This document shows, piece after piece, positions 12,366 to 23,343 of a stretch of DNA of 64,000 bases. The position numbers and the translations under genes were made by a program. Where the stretch lies: NCBI GenBank assembly GCA_027475525.1, contig JAMWFC010000083.1:1-64000 (forward strand), in the 5' to 3' direction. The notes beneath the pieces are model-generated. The model was not told the origin of the DNA. It did not search any database and worked only from the letters and a program-made list of their open reading frames with translations. The stretch comes from Macrolepiota albuminosa. Lineage: Eukaryota > Basidiomycota > Agaricomycetes > Agaricales > Agaricaceae. How positions within the stretch are numbered: position 1 is the stretch's first letter; every line of letters starts with the position of its first letter.

Positions 12366-12813
12366 TGTCAGAGCGCAGATAATAACTAGAGCGTTTAAAT
12401 AGAATAAGCAGATTTAGATTCAGAGTTTCGAGATAGAACTTAGGATGACTGAGATTTGAGACGAAACAACTGTGTTGATTGCCTAGAGACTTGTAATGAA
12501 GACAGAGTTTTTATATGTAGTTATGTAAAGGAGAAGTAATAAGGAGCGATAAAGAATAGGAAACTGAATCAGTCTATGAGGTCATGTATGTCAGAGCGCA
12601 GATAATAACTAGAGCGTTTAAATAGAATAAGCAGATTTAGATTCAGAGTTTCGAGATAGAACTTAGGATGACTGAGATTTGAGACGAAACAACTGTGTTG
12701 ATTGCCTAGAGACTTGTAACAAAGACAGAGTTTTTATATGTAGTTATGTAAAGGAGAAGTAATAAGGAGCGATAAAGAATAGGAAACTGAATCAGTCTAT
12801 GAGGTCATGTATG
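12366..12813. repeat. 223-bp tandem duplication
   Basis: Copies at 12366-12588 and 12589-12813 begin tgtcagagcgcagataat and end gaggtcatgtatg. They are nearly identical; I noticed a two-base difference (cttgtaatgaag versus cttgtaacaaag). The unit length differs from the 77-bp repeats and the copies are not perfect, so this is probably a real recent duplication. Confidence 0.85.
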
Positions 12814-13016
12814 ACAAGATAAGAAAAGGAAAAGGAGAAAAAGGAGAATGAGAATTTGAATAAGGAGTAGTCGACGAAATTAGAATGAATCAGAAATCGG
12901 AATATACTTGGTGATTTTCTTGATTTTCTTGACAGCGTGACAATGGGTGATTCGACGTTGATCAGATTTCAAAGTCCGCAGCATGTCACATCACGTTTAG
13001 TTGAAATTGCCCCTAT

Positions 13017-13387
13017 CACTGGGTGCAGGAAATGATGTTCTTTGGCAAAACAATGTAAAAACACAGCAAAAATAATCCAATTAATTTCAGGATTTTATTT
13101 AAATATTTCTGTCAAAACTATAGAAAAAATATTGTAACCAAATTTTTAATAGCACTTGGTCTGATGCTCTCAAATGTATTGGAGAGGACTGTATTGGTAA
13201 TTATCAAGCCTAAGAACCAGAGCAAGCCTCCTGTGGCAATTTGTTCTTTTATTCTTTTAAGTTTAGTTAAAATATTTTTTCTATAGTTTTGACAGAAATA
13301 TTCAAATAAAATTCTGAAATTAATTGAATTGTTTTTACTGTGTTTTTACATTGTTTTTCAAAAGAATATCATTTCCTGCACCCAGTG
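13017..13387. mobile_element. Palindromic (fold-back/MITE-like) element
   Basis: The left arm 13017-13132 (cactgggtgcaggaaatgat onward) is the reverse complement of the right arm 13271-13387 (ending atcatttcctgcacccagtg) with modest divergence. The arms of about 115 bp flank a unique centre of about 138 bp. Very long terminal inverted repeats with no coding centre are typical of MITEs or fold-back elements. The inverted similarity extends loosely outward (tgtcacatcac on the left, atgatgtgtgacag on the right). Confidence 0.75.
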
Positions 13388-14453
13388 TATGAGTCAGCAT
13401 TATGATGTGTGACAGAAGTTTTGAAACTCCCAACTTTTGGAATGTGCCCAACCGGCATCGTCCTGACACAACAACACATCCACCATTCTCAAATCTGGTC
13501 TGGGAGTGTCTTGTTTGAAGGTTATCGCACCGACTACAGAAGTCTGATTGAAATAAAGTATTGTCGATGTCTCTTAATTTGCAAATTGGTAAAATTTTTG
13601 AAACTCCCAACCAACAATAGTATACCCAGATGTTATTTCTTTTACATCACTTTCCTTAACAACCACTTAGTTTTACTTATATACTAGAACATCTATGTTG
13701 TAGTTAGGTAGCTTCTTGCAAGTCAAGGACTTACAACAGTTCACACCATGAGACTCCATCAGTGTGCTGTGACTCTAGCCTAATCTGGCTGGCTCACATC
13801 ACATATTTTGAACTTCTAAAGTCTTACATACTACAGAAAAAAAGCTCACTTTGAGAGGATTTCAGACAGTCTGATCAACTAGAAGACAAACCCAGCAGTG
13901 AGCAAACCAATTGTTATGCGTAATAACCAGAATTCATCATCTAGCTACCCCCTCCAAACTCAGAATCTGATGGCTATGACTACTGGCCTGGGGACAAGAG
14001 CTGGATTGAATAGTTGTGAGATCAGAGTGGCCAGATCGCAGGCCAAGACTACTTAGGGCATCGAGGTGGGAACTTGGATCCCTCAAGACAAGGGTGGGCC
14101 TAGCTATAATGCACAAAGCATCCTGGAGCCAGTGGCCCCAGAGATCCCTCAGATGAAGAGAAATCCAACATCTTGAATGTTGAAGAGGTGGAAGAGTCCT
14201 GCACATCTGTAGGAACATTGGAATTAACTGACCTGTCTGTTAGAAGTCCAGACTGATGGTTAGACAGAGACTAAGAATAACGTTAAGTATTCCTCAGTCC
14301 GATATAAGTGACTCTATTGTTTCGTACCTAAGAATAACGTTAAGTATTCTAAAGTACAGTCAATGACACATACATTGAGTCCTGGTATCAAGTAGCACAT
14401 GACCAGTGGCAGCTCATAGAGCTAAAGCATGAGCTCTACTGAGGAACTACCTC

Positions 14454-14692
14454 TTGCTCCACCTCACATGCATCCCTACCTGCTTGTTCTTCCACCCAAC
14501 CTTTATTTCCACTCCACACTTCAGCCTCCAGAGAAAACAACTGTTACATTTACATCACCTCAAATCTTTCATGGATAAAGCACAATCCACAAAAGATTAT
14601 GACGATTTCTTATTTGCCACCATGATGACATTTTGTTTCTATGCTTGCCACAGATCAGGAGAGTTGGTTAAGAAGACGGCAAAGGAACCACC
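14454..14692 (+). pseudogene. Tyrosine recombinase (Crypton/XerD-like), 5' fragment interrupted by element A
   Basis: The frame contains LKSFMDKAQSTKDYDD and MMTFCFYACHRSGELV. The latter is the helix with the first catalytic arginine in basidiomycete tyrosine recombinases (usual form F-W-x-C-x-R-S-G-E-L). The frame runs straight to the CCACC target duplication of element A; the remainder is at 35,789-36,256. Such genes are generally mobile-element integrases. Confidence 0.65.
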
Positions 14693-14908
14693 TGTGACGT
14701 GAGCCAGCCGGATTCGGATTGGGTCACGGCACACTGAGTAGAGTCTCGCGGTGTGAACTGTTGTAAGTCCTCGATTGCAAAAACTGCCTAACTACAACAT
14801 GTGTACTGGTATATAAAGGATAGCTAAGCGGTCGTTAAGGAAAGTGATGCAGAGTGAATAATAACATATGGATAAGTAGGAGTGTCATGTAATCACGGAA
14901 CCGCTACA
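14693..14908 (-). repeat. Element A 3' LTR (216 bp)
   Basis: On the minus strand it starts TGTAGCGGTTCC and ends GTCACA (TG...CA). It carries a TATA-like TTTATATACC. The upstream purine-rich stretch on the minus strand, ggctggaggg, may act as a weak polypurine tract. Target duplication CCACC precedes it at 14688-14692. Confidence 0.88.
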
Positions 14909-15158
14909 TACGCCCTCCAGCCGAACGGGTGGTCCTGGCTCGGCTTCCAAGATTTGAAAGATAGTAAAATGGTGTAACGAACATTAGATGGAATATCAAA
15001 ATATTGAACTGGAACTTATCAGGGAACGTCACGGAGTTGGACAAACTAGAACCGTCGAAATCAAAGAGCGTGTGGTATAGATAATGCCTCGGAAGGGCAA
15101 AGTAAAAGGCAAAGAGACAAGACTTTGTTGTGGGAATCGACTGGTCCTCCAGTATAAG

Positions 15159-18100
15159 TCAAACGGTGGGCTCGAGACCGAAGTCGAGGTCGAATAATTC
15201 TTCCGGGGCCTTTGAGGCATCGACAGTCTTCATAAGTACGTCGTCGTCGGCTGTCACAGGGTTTAATAGTGCGGAATCATAAGGAACTCTGGGGCTATCG
15301 GGTGCATAGCGATTTTCGAGGATAGTGCCGTCCGCAGCCCTCACCACAGGACTGCCTCTAGAATTCCTTTCCACCTGAGTGGGGAGATCACCAAAGTGTG
15401 CTTCAAGCCGAAGAGCGGGTTTAACGGAGGGCTGGCTGGAAGAGATAGGCTGAGATTTATGTGGTTGGACAGTGGAGGGGGATCGATCACGGCGCGTCGA
15501 GCCTTCAGAGCGGTATCCATCGTTACTACTATCCGAATCGGAGTCGTCGCTGTCAACTCTAGCGCGCTCCTTGCGTTCATCACGACGCTGCTGATAGAAG
15601 TGAGTTTTAGATGAGTTGGCTAAGTGGGGGTGGTGGATAGCAGCCATCGTAGTCTTAAACATAACTTTGTCCACGTAACCCTTCTCAGTGATGAGGCCGA
15701 GCGTGATCAAGTCATGATATCGTTCCTTATCCACAAAATGAGTACGGATGTGTGCAGATCGCACGCGATGATCGGGAACGGTCCATCGGCCAGACTTGGC
15801 ATCATAGGCAGCGAAACGATACTTGTACTCATGATCAGGGACAGAGTTGAAAATCTCTGCAAAGCGGTCCAACCCAAATGGCATGGCTGCCTTGGTGCGT
15901 CCTCCTTTCTTGCATACTTTCTTATTGAATTCAAGGTACTCCAGCATCTGAAGGGGGTGAATCGTGAAGCTGAGTGTCCTCCTTTCTTGCATACTTTCTT
16001 ATTGAATTCAAGGTACTCCAGCATCTGAAGGGGGTGAATCGTGAAGCTGAGTTTTTGATTCGGGGGAGTGAGGTGGACGAGCTGGGTATGTTTATCTTGA
16101 TGTACCCAAGGATGCTTAGGAATACTGGGGACGTCATAGGATTGACCACGAGAGGAGAAGCCATGCCTAGAGTATTGGTGGCGCCCTCCACGGCCACGAG
16201 CATTGCGATAGGGTGGCATAGGGAGTGGAGTGCCGGTGAGGTCGACTAGAAATAGGTGAAGGGCAGAAGTGGGGGTTTTGAGGAGGTCCTGTGCGGCATT
16301 ACAGGTGAGTCCTCCCTCGTTATAACACGGCTCCATCTCTATCGTTCCCAGATAGGATTGTGGGTCATCAGGGGGTGGTACACCCACACCCTCCTGAAGC
16401 TCAGATATATTCTCTATTCTAAGGAGGTCGAAATAAGGCGGTAAGAGGTCAAGTTCCGAAACTTGAGAATAGCTCATCCAAGTCTTGTCACCAGCTTTCC
16501 ACAGTACCTCGAACATGGCATTTGCACGAGTGCCCTTGTGCGATACAATTTTATCAGCCGCCCATTCGCTAGCATCCTCGTTTATTATTTGCTCATCCAG
16601 GCGGCCAGGAAACAGCCGATCATCATTAGGCTTATGAATACGGAGTAATGATGCATGGAACACATTATGTATTCCCCGTCGCTTCATTTCAGCAGGCAAT
16701 TGTACCTGGAAAGAGCTGTTCTTATAGTCCTCAATAATGGGATAGGGTCCCACGAACTTGGGAATAAACTTGCGAGTCAGCCCTTTTGGAAAGCTCATGT
16801 TTTCGGTGGAGACATAGACTAGGTCATCAACCACAAATGGTACCATTCTCCTTTTGCGATTAGCATCTCGTGTTTGTTTGACACGCGCACCAATGATACT
16901 GTCATGAGCGGACATAATTGCTAGACGCAACCGTTGTGCAAATACTCTCACCCCAGGGAATTCTGATCTTGGAGCCATTCTCCACATCATAGGCCTTGGC
17001 ATTCGGCCCGTATTCAGAAAGAAAGGTGAGTACCCAGTTGTTTCAGATCTTGCCGAGTTCACCGCAAATTCTACAGCAGGTAACTTGGCAACCCAATCTT
17101 TTTGAGTAGGCCCGATGCATTGCCGGATCATCTGGGTAATAGTTCTATTAGCTCGCTCGGTGGATTCATCAGATTCTGGATGGTATGCCGAAGACATCCG
17201 GAGTTGTGTCCCAATCAAAGAATGAAGGTGAGTCCAGAATGTACTTGTAAAGTAGGAGTCTCGATCACTAACAATAGCCTTAGGAAGGCCATGGTGCTTA
17301 TAAACTTCACTAAATACTAGTTCAGCCACATTCCTTGCGGTATAGTCAGTCCGACTAGGCACTATATGTACCATTCCAGTTAATAAATCTATGATTACTG
17401 TGATAGCATCATAAGTGCCATTCCGATCTTTAGACTCTGGCAATGGGCCTAGGAAATCAATACCGATTACCTCCCATGGTTGAGTAGGTACCGTCAAAGG
17501 ATTGAGAAGTCCATAAGGACGCTGGTTATTAGGCTTGCTACGCATGCATGTGGTGCAAGTCTCGCAGAACTTTCTGACATCTCGGTCCATAGTTTTCCAC
17601 CAAACCATATCACGCAGGTAAGTGTATGTTTTCCTATGTCCAAGGTGGGCTAACAAGGAATGTGCTTCCGAGATAACTATCTCACGGACACTCCTGCCGT
17701 TAACAATGATTGATGGAATGCAAAGCTTTCTCTCTGTTGCTGTCCGAAGGTAAACCAATCCATCCTCGCATTCAAAGTTCTTATATGCCTTAGGATCTTC
17801 CAGGATCTTTTTAAATAGAGTATCTTCGGCATATCTGTCCTTTAGCATGTCCAGTAAGTCAATCGGTTGTTTATTTCCTCTTAATAATTCCTCAATTGAG
17901 ATGGGTGGCATTGCTTCGATCTGTTCTCGAAGTGCTTCTGACTGTGCTGCCAACTGCTCATCTCTTTCCTGTTCCAAGGAGTTGGTGACTTTGTTCTTCT
18001 GTTGCTTATCCTTGTGTCTAGCTGGTATTCTTATGAACAATTTTTCGTGCGCAAGGTCAGTTTCTCTATCTGTCCCGCCCTCCTTTTGTTTTTGAGGGCC

Positions 18101-19615
18101 CTTAAGAACAAAATGGTGTTTCATTCTTGCAGCAAACTCTTTCGAGGTCTCCGGTCGTCCAGTCTCAGCAGGTTTGGCATCGCTTCGATTCTTACTCCGT
18201 TTCGGGCTTGGATCGATTCCTGGTGTAGCCACATTTGTCGATTCAGGTTCATTCTGTATTTCTATGGCATTCTCGCCCTCCATTCCGACAAGAACCGGCA
18301 TCAAAATCATATGTTCTCCTAAGTAATCATTGTCTATAACGTCGTGGTATGTATATTCACTTCTTGATCTCACTGTACCGACCTCATCATTTGAGTATAG
18401 CCGAGATAGTGCATCAGACAAAATATTCTCAGTTCTGGGGACGTAGATTACTTCAAAATCGAACTCGGAGACTTTCTCAAGCCACCTGGCTTGTCGTCCT
18501 GACAGGTTCTTTTGTTCCAGTAAGTGAATTAACCCTTTATGGTCAGTGTACCACTTAAATTTGACACCCTGCAGTATGTCACAATATCTCAACATTGTCT
18601 CGACACCAGCAAGCATCTCAACCTCATGTACCGGGTAATTCTGCTGAGCGGGATTTAGTTTTGCGGAGAAAAATGCTGATACGTCTGCCGTCTTCCAATC
18701 GTGGCCCTGGCTAACCACTCCAGCTATTCCTGTAGCACATCCGTCGGTCACAACGTTCACTGGTGGCGCTTCGATATCATATCTGAGGGGTCTTCGATGG
18801 TGATCCTTACATCGCATCGCAGAGCGCTTCACATCTTCAAAGGCTCGTTGATGGGTATGATCCCATCGGTAAGGGACAGTGTCTCCTGTGAGTGTGTGTA
18901 GCACTCCCATTGGAATTCTGACTCTATCGATGTCATCTGCCAGATAACCGGCCGCCCCAAGAAACCCCCGCAACAGGTCACGATTAGTTGGCGTTTTCCA
19001 CTTTGACAGAGCGTCAACCTTATCCGGGTCCATGTGTATGCCCTTATCTGTGATTACTCGACCTAACACTTTCATTTCAGCACATAGAAACTGAAGTTTT
19101 CGTTCACTCAGGTATAGCTTTTCTCTTCTTAGTATATCTAGAATTAACTTAACATGTTTAACATGTTCTTCAAGCGAGTTAGAATATATTATTATGTCGT
19201 CGAGATACACGTCGACGAATCGACCAATATATGTGGCAAACAAATGATTCATGAGCGCCTGGTAAGTAGCGGGGGCGTTACAGTCTCCCTGCTGGATGAC
19301 ATGGCTAACCATGTTTCCATCTGGCGTAGTCACCGTGGTCCTTGAGACATGATCTGGCTTTATACGGATTTGTTCATAGGCGTCTTGCCCGTCAATAATG
19401 GATCTATACTTAGCTCCTGCAGCACGTCTCAAGATACCATCTATGTCAGGCAATGGCGACGATTTCTTGTAGATGTTTGCATTTCGAGCTCGGAGGTCTA
19501 TCACACTCCGCAACCGAATCGGTTCTCCAGGCTTACCAGGCTTCTTAAGGAACATCATTGGAACGGCGTTGCCACTAGCGGTCACTTCCCAACGTCCTGT
19601 CTTGATGTAAGCCGC
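15159..19615 (-). CDS. Element A Gag-Pol, 3' part: RT, RNase H, integrase, chromodomain, C-terminal extension
   Basis: Reading from the B insertion site: reverse transcriptase (AAYIKTGRWEVTASGNAVP; SIIDGQDAYEQI; QQGDCNAPATYQ; catalytic VYLDDIIIYS), RNase H (FKWYTDHKGLIHLL; DALSRL), integrase with zinc-binding HHCC (EAHSLLAHLGH; CETCTTC) and DDE core (IGIDFLGPLP; VSDRDSYF; ESTERANR), then a chromodomain-like segment (EWAADKIVSHKGTRANAMF; FEVLWKAGDKTW) that in chromoviruses steers integration to heterochromatin. Beyond it is an extension of roughly 370 residues with an RG-rich stretch, a compact block (FGLDRFAEIFNSVPDHEYKY) and an acidic Ser/Asp-rich end; I recognise no domain there. The frame is broken only by the 77-bp duplicate at 15899-16052, which is probably an assembly artefact. 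Without it, Pol is open to the stop at 15159. Confidence 0.88.
15899..16052. repeat. Exact 77-bp tandem duplication (1 of 12)
   Basis: Copies 15899-15975 and 15976-16052, starting gtcctcctttcttgc. It shifts frame in the C-terminal extension of element A Pol. Removing one copy restores the frame. Confidence 0.95.
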
Positions 19616-20570
19616 TGATAGGACCCTATACAGGTTAGGCGCATCAACGGCAGGCTCGGCACCGGTTCCGGAAACCTTGCCGCACTTGTTCCAAACTTGG
19701 CGCACGCGTTTTACCTATTTTAAGCCATTCCCGACGGCCGCGCACGGCAAGAAGCAGATCCGATCAATGATAGCGCCGACGGCAGCAGGAATGACAACTG
19801 ACAGATGGCATCCGTCACTGACGACAGCGCTTAGCGAAGAAGATTGATGATCTGTCAAACACCGACAGACAGCTTGGCGTTTGACCTTGGCGTCTGACAC
19901 CGCTTACCGTCTTGATTTGGCGCCCAACGTCGCTTAGGTGTTCTGACAGACAGAAGGGTGATGGAGTGATGGTTTAGTACCGCGATCTGCCGCCTGGTGG
20001 CGCCAAGGGTCCTCAAAGGACGGTAGGGATCTGAAACCGTTGGAGCTACCCCTTTGAAATTTTCCAGTTTACCGCACTCTGGCGTCATTAGCCACTGGCG
20101 ACGGCAAACTCATTGTAGTATAAAAGTACTTACCGACTTGTACATAGAGGAGCATCAGACGAATAGACCAGAGTTTCCCCCACTTACTTCAGTCTCACTT
20201 ACGCTCAAGAGCTCATTCACGCTACGGTCGGCAACGTCAAAACTCATCGGCAGTTGCAGACGCTCGCCAACTTTCGACACATTTGCGCCTTGCAACTACG
20301 GCAGGCATTATCGACGCTTAGAACTTCGCTAAGCTTATCGTGCTCTTGCCGCTCACCTTTGCCGTGTTAACTTACCGCTTCTTCCTAGGCGCTTTACCTT
20401 AGCGCTTACACTTGCCGACACCCGTTACCGACTTTTCACCTTTTTCACCGACGCGTTCTCTGGGACCTGCCCGGGACTCCTCAAATTACTTTTAGCGCGC
20501 CCAACGCACACTCTTGGTACGGTAACACAATCACCTACATTAGTTGCTGACCAAACTTTGGGCGTCATCA
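19616..20570 (+). repeat. Element B 5' LTR (955 bp)
   Basis: Starts TGATAGGACCC and ends GGGCGTCATCA. It contains TATAAAA at 20119-20125, about 504 bp in, which would place the RNA start shortly after. Rich in TTRSCG-type hexamers. The short open frames inside it are repeated identically in the other LTR and are not considered genes. Confidence 0.93.
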
Positions 20571-20590
20571 AATTGGAGCCCACCGCGAGG
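20571..20590 (+). promoter_or_regulatory. Probable primer-binding site of element B
   Basis: Directly after the LTR, aattggagcccaccgcgagg contains TGG followed by a GC-rich stretch, the form expected for pairing with a tRNA 3' CCA end. The same site follows the LTR of element C at 54543. The tRNA species was not identified. Confidence 0.5.
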
Positions 20591-20953
20591 GATCTCTAGG
20601 GCAGAATTCCGCCAGAAACCCGTCTTCAGCGTAGGCGCCGCCTGCTAGAGCAGTCGGCAGAAGGCATTGCTCCTTCTCACCCATCAACTCCACAACCACC
20701 TGGTGCCTTACCGGGTCTCTCTCTCGCACAGGAACTACAGAACGCCACTGTAGACGCTTTTCCTGATCTCTTCCCGCATTCCCTCGATTATAGCGCCGAC
20801 GACCCCTTAGCGTCGCCCTTTACTTTGCCGCATTCAGTTACCCCCATCACTCCTTTAACACCGCTTTCACAACTCGTCATTTCGCTCACCCCGTCGCCAA
20901 TATCAAGAACCCCTTCCCCACAACCGCTAACCGAACTCGCCAACCCAGTCGCT

Positions 20954-23343
20954 ATGGAACAACAAGTCCAACGCATGCCGCCACGCAACCACTTCTCGGC
21001 ACCAAAATGGGACGAGTCCAAGCCACGGGAGCTCTCCCAGTATTTTAAGGAGTTGGAGTATTTATTCAGGGATTGTAACATTACCGACCATACGCAGATG
21101 AAGGAGTACGCGGCAAGATACGTATCATATGACACGGCAGAGACATGGACAGGTTTGACCGAGTTTGCCGCCTTTGTCCCTGCCGCCCCGCCAGCTCCAG
21201 CTCAAGGCGCTTCGTATGAGGACTGGAAGACGGCAGTAATCCAGCTGTACCCTGGCGCTGAGGAGGCTACCCGCTACACGGTAAACGAGTTGCAGAAATT
21301 AGTTCAGGAATCTTTCGACAACGGCACTTCTTCTCTTGGCGCATTCTCTACGTATTACCGCGAGTTCCAGAAAATCGCTAGGTGGCTCCTGCAGAACGGC
21401 AAGCTCTATATTAACGAGGAGCGTCGCCTATTTCAGCAGGGCATCCCGACGTCATTGTGGACTCGTATTGCTCGCCGCCTAGAGATAGTCCATCAGGCCC
21501 ATCACCCAGACGAGCCCTATAACGTTGCCGACGTCTTTGAAGCCGGTAAATGGGTTCTTAAGGGAACGGATACTGGCGTTGGTATATCACGCGCTAGGGC
21601 GAGCCCACCCCCTGAACGGACTAACGGTATAATTCCCATCCCGCCTCCTGCTACCGACTTCGTTAAGAAAGAGGAACTCAATGCTGCCATTACCGCTGCC
21701 GTCGCTTCCGCTATGACTCGTATTGAAACTATGATTACCACCAACCTCACGGCTAACCGACCCGCTAACGTACCCGCACCTGGCCCTTGCCACTTTTGTG
21801 GGGAGATTGGCCATACCATGACTCGAGGACGCTGCGCTACCCTCGAAAATTATATTCGGCAAGGGAGAATTCGAAGGGCTATTGACGGCAAGATAGTTCT
21901 TACCTCTGGCGCCACCATCCCCAACTACCCAGACAAGAAGTCCTTCCAGGAGCGGGTAGATGAATGGCATAGGCGCAACCCAGGACAAATCGTTACCGGC
22001 ACGCTATCTGGCAATGCCAACCCCGACCCCGAACAGGCGACCCAACAGCAGATGATTCACGAGGTCCTACATTTCGACAGCGTTGGCGACCGCCCTACTT
22101 TCTCGTGGGAAGAGCGGATCGCTAAGCTACAGCAGGAGCTGGATTCGCTAAAGAACCAGGTTTTTGATGGGGTTGAAGTTAAGCAGCCCAAACAACCTCT
22201 TAAAGGATACAAGCCGATGCCTCCCGCTAGCAAATTACCGACGCCTGCTCCTGCCGCACCGCCTGCTACTGCCCCTGCTCCTGCTTCAGAACCATCGTCG
22301 TCCGCTACCGCTCCCGAACCGCCTTTGCCGCCTCTTCATCCCTAACTGCCCCTGCTCCTGCTTCAGAACCATCGTCGTCCGCTACCGCTCCCGAACCGCC
22401 TTTGCCGCCTCTTCATCCCTACTCAGGGATTCCTGACCGTTATCACGCGCCCGCGCAACGAAACTTTGCCGCTCCCGAGAAACGTCCTGAGGGTGGCTAC
22501 CGACCTACTGCGCCAATCTTTGACATCGAAAAATCAAATCACGTCTTTAGCCGCATCATGAAAACCGCCGTCACCTTATCTGTTGAAGAACTTTGCAGTA
22601 TTGCTCCCGACGTTCGCAATCAGGTGAAAACGGCAGTCACTCCCCGACGACCCTTGGCGACAGCCGTTGCCGAGGTCGATGAACTCGACGACGCGCTTCC
22701 TGGTTTCTCTGTTACCATCGACCCTCCCGACACTGAAGACACTCTTGCCGACCCCATCGCTAACGCCACCTCTGTGGACCCAGTGGAGACCTACCTTAGG
22801 TCAGTCGACCACGGCGAAGACCCGGCAATCCTTACCGTCGCCCAAGAATCGCACGCTATCCGCTCGGTAGCGCTAACCGTAGACAACAAGCACGAAGTAG
22901 AGGCAATCGTGGATAGCGGGTCTCAGATTATTTCTATGGCAGCAGAAGTCGCTAATGATCTAGGCCTCATTTACGACCCTACGGTGATACTAAACATGCA
23001 GAGCGCTAACGGTACGGTAGACAGATCCCTCGGCCTCGCCAAGAATGTGCCGTGCACCCTTGGCGACATTACCTTTTACCTCCAGATACACATTTTACGC
23101 TCCCCAGCATACGACTTATTACTCGGCAGACCTTTTGACGTCTTGGCGCGATCAGTCGTCAAGACTGTTACCGATGAGGAAACGACCCTCACAATTAGCG
23201 ACCCCAACTCCGGAATCCGACGAACGGTGCCAACGTTCCCTAGGGGACAACGAAAAGGCGCCCTCGCTAAGCCCCCGGAGTTTACCGACCAACACGCCAA
23301 CGAACGACCCTACCGGTGTTTTCACAGACCATCGAGGAGGTGA
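20954..23343 (+). CDS. Element B Gag and protease (with a 77-bp frame break)
   Basis: Gag starts at the ATG of MEQQVQRMPPRNHFSAP; the frame is open upstream to about 20600 without an ATG, so a spliced or alternative start is possible. Capsid-like helices include ELSQYFKELEYLFRDC, ATRYTVNELQKLVQESF and FSTYYREFQKIARWLLQNG. A zinc knuckle variant CHFCGEIGHTMTRGRC (CX2CX4HX6C) follows, then a Pro/Ala-rich linker. The exact duplication at 22268-22421 shifts frame; after it the protein continues as LHPYSGIPDRY into a retropepsin with VEAIVDSGSQIISM (catalytic Asp) and YDLLLGRPFDVL. The frame stops at 23343, where RT continues in the -1 frame. No standard slippery heptamer is visible, so a one-base deletion is the simpler reading. 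Confidence 0.82.
22268..22421. repeat. Exact 77-bp tandem duplication (2 of 12)
   Basis: Copies 22268-22344 and 22345-22421, starting actgcccctgctcctg. It breaks element B between gag and protease; one copy removed restores the frame. Confidence 0.95.

Larger units (their letters stand above)
12043..13610. mobile_element. TIR-flanked non-coding insertion inside the A2 LTR
   Basis: The left end carries gttgggagtttcaaaa (12041-12057 region) and the right end ttttgaaactcccaac (about 13595-13610), a 16-bp inverted repeat. A second copy of the right-end sequence lies at about 13418-13433, so the true right end is uncertain. The block interrupts the A2 LTR, which supports insertion. No coding capacity was seen, so it would be non-autonomous. 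No clear target duplication was found. Confidence 0.5.
11985..14260 (+). mobile_element. Element A2: decayed plus-strand relative of element A (LTR, leader, gag start)
   Basis: The segment 11985-12019 starts tgtagcggttccgtga, matching the LTR start of element A. After an interruption of about 1.6 kb the LTR resumes at about 13611 and runs through tgttgtagttaggtagc to about 13800, followed by the same leader (tattttgaacttctaaag) and, at about 13935-14260, a gag start matching A's first codons (aaccagaattcatcatctag; tgactactggcctgggg). Stops and many CG-to-TG/CA changes show it is dead. The 3' part of the element is missing. Confidence 0.75.

Noticed and set aside
14270..14349. Repeated ctaagaataacgttaagtatt as a possible insertion target duplication
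   Set aside because: Only about 40 bp lie between the copies and no element ends are visible, so it is left as a minor local repeat.
19715..20332. Three short frames repeated identically at 30158-30775
   Set aside because: They are inside the two LTR copies of element B and have no recognisable protein sequence; identity reflects LTR duplication.
23300..23343. Programmed -1 frameshift between protease and RT in element B
   Set aside because: The overlap lacks a canonical X_XXY_YYZ heptamer in the zero frame, and element B shows other one-base damage, so a deletion or mis-join is simpler.
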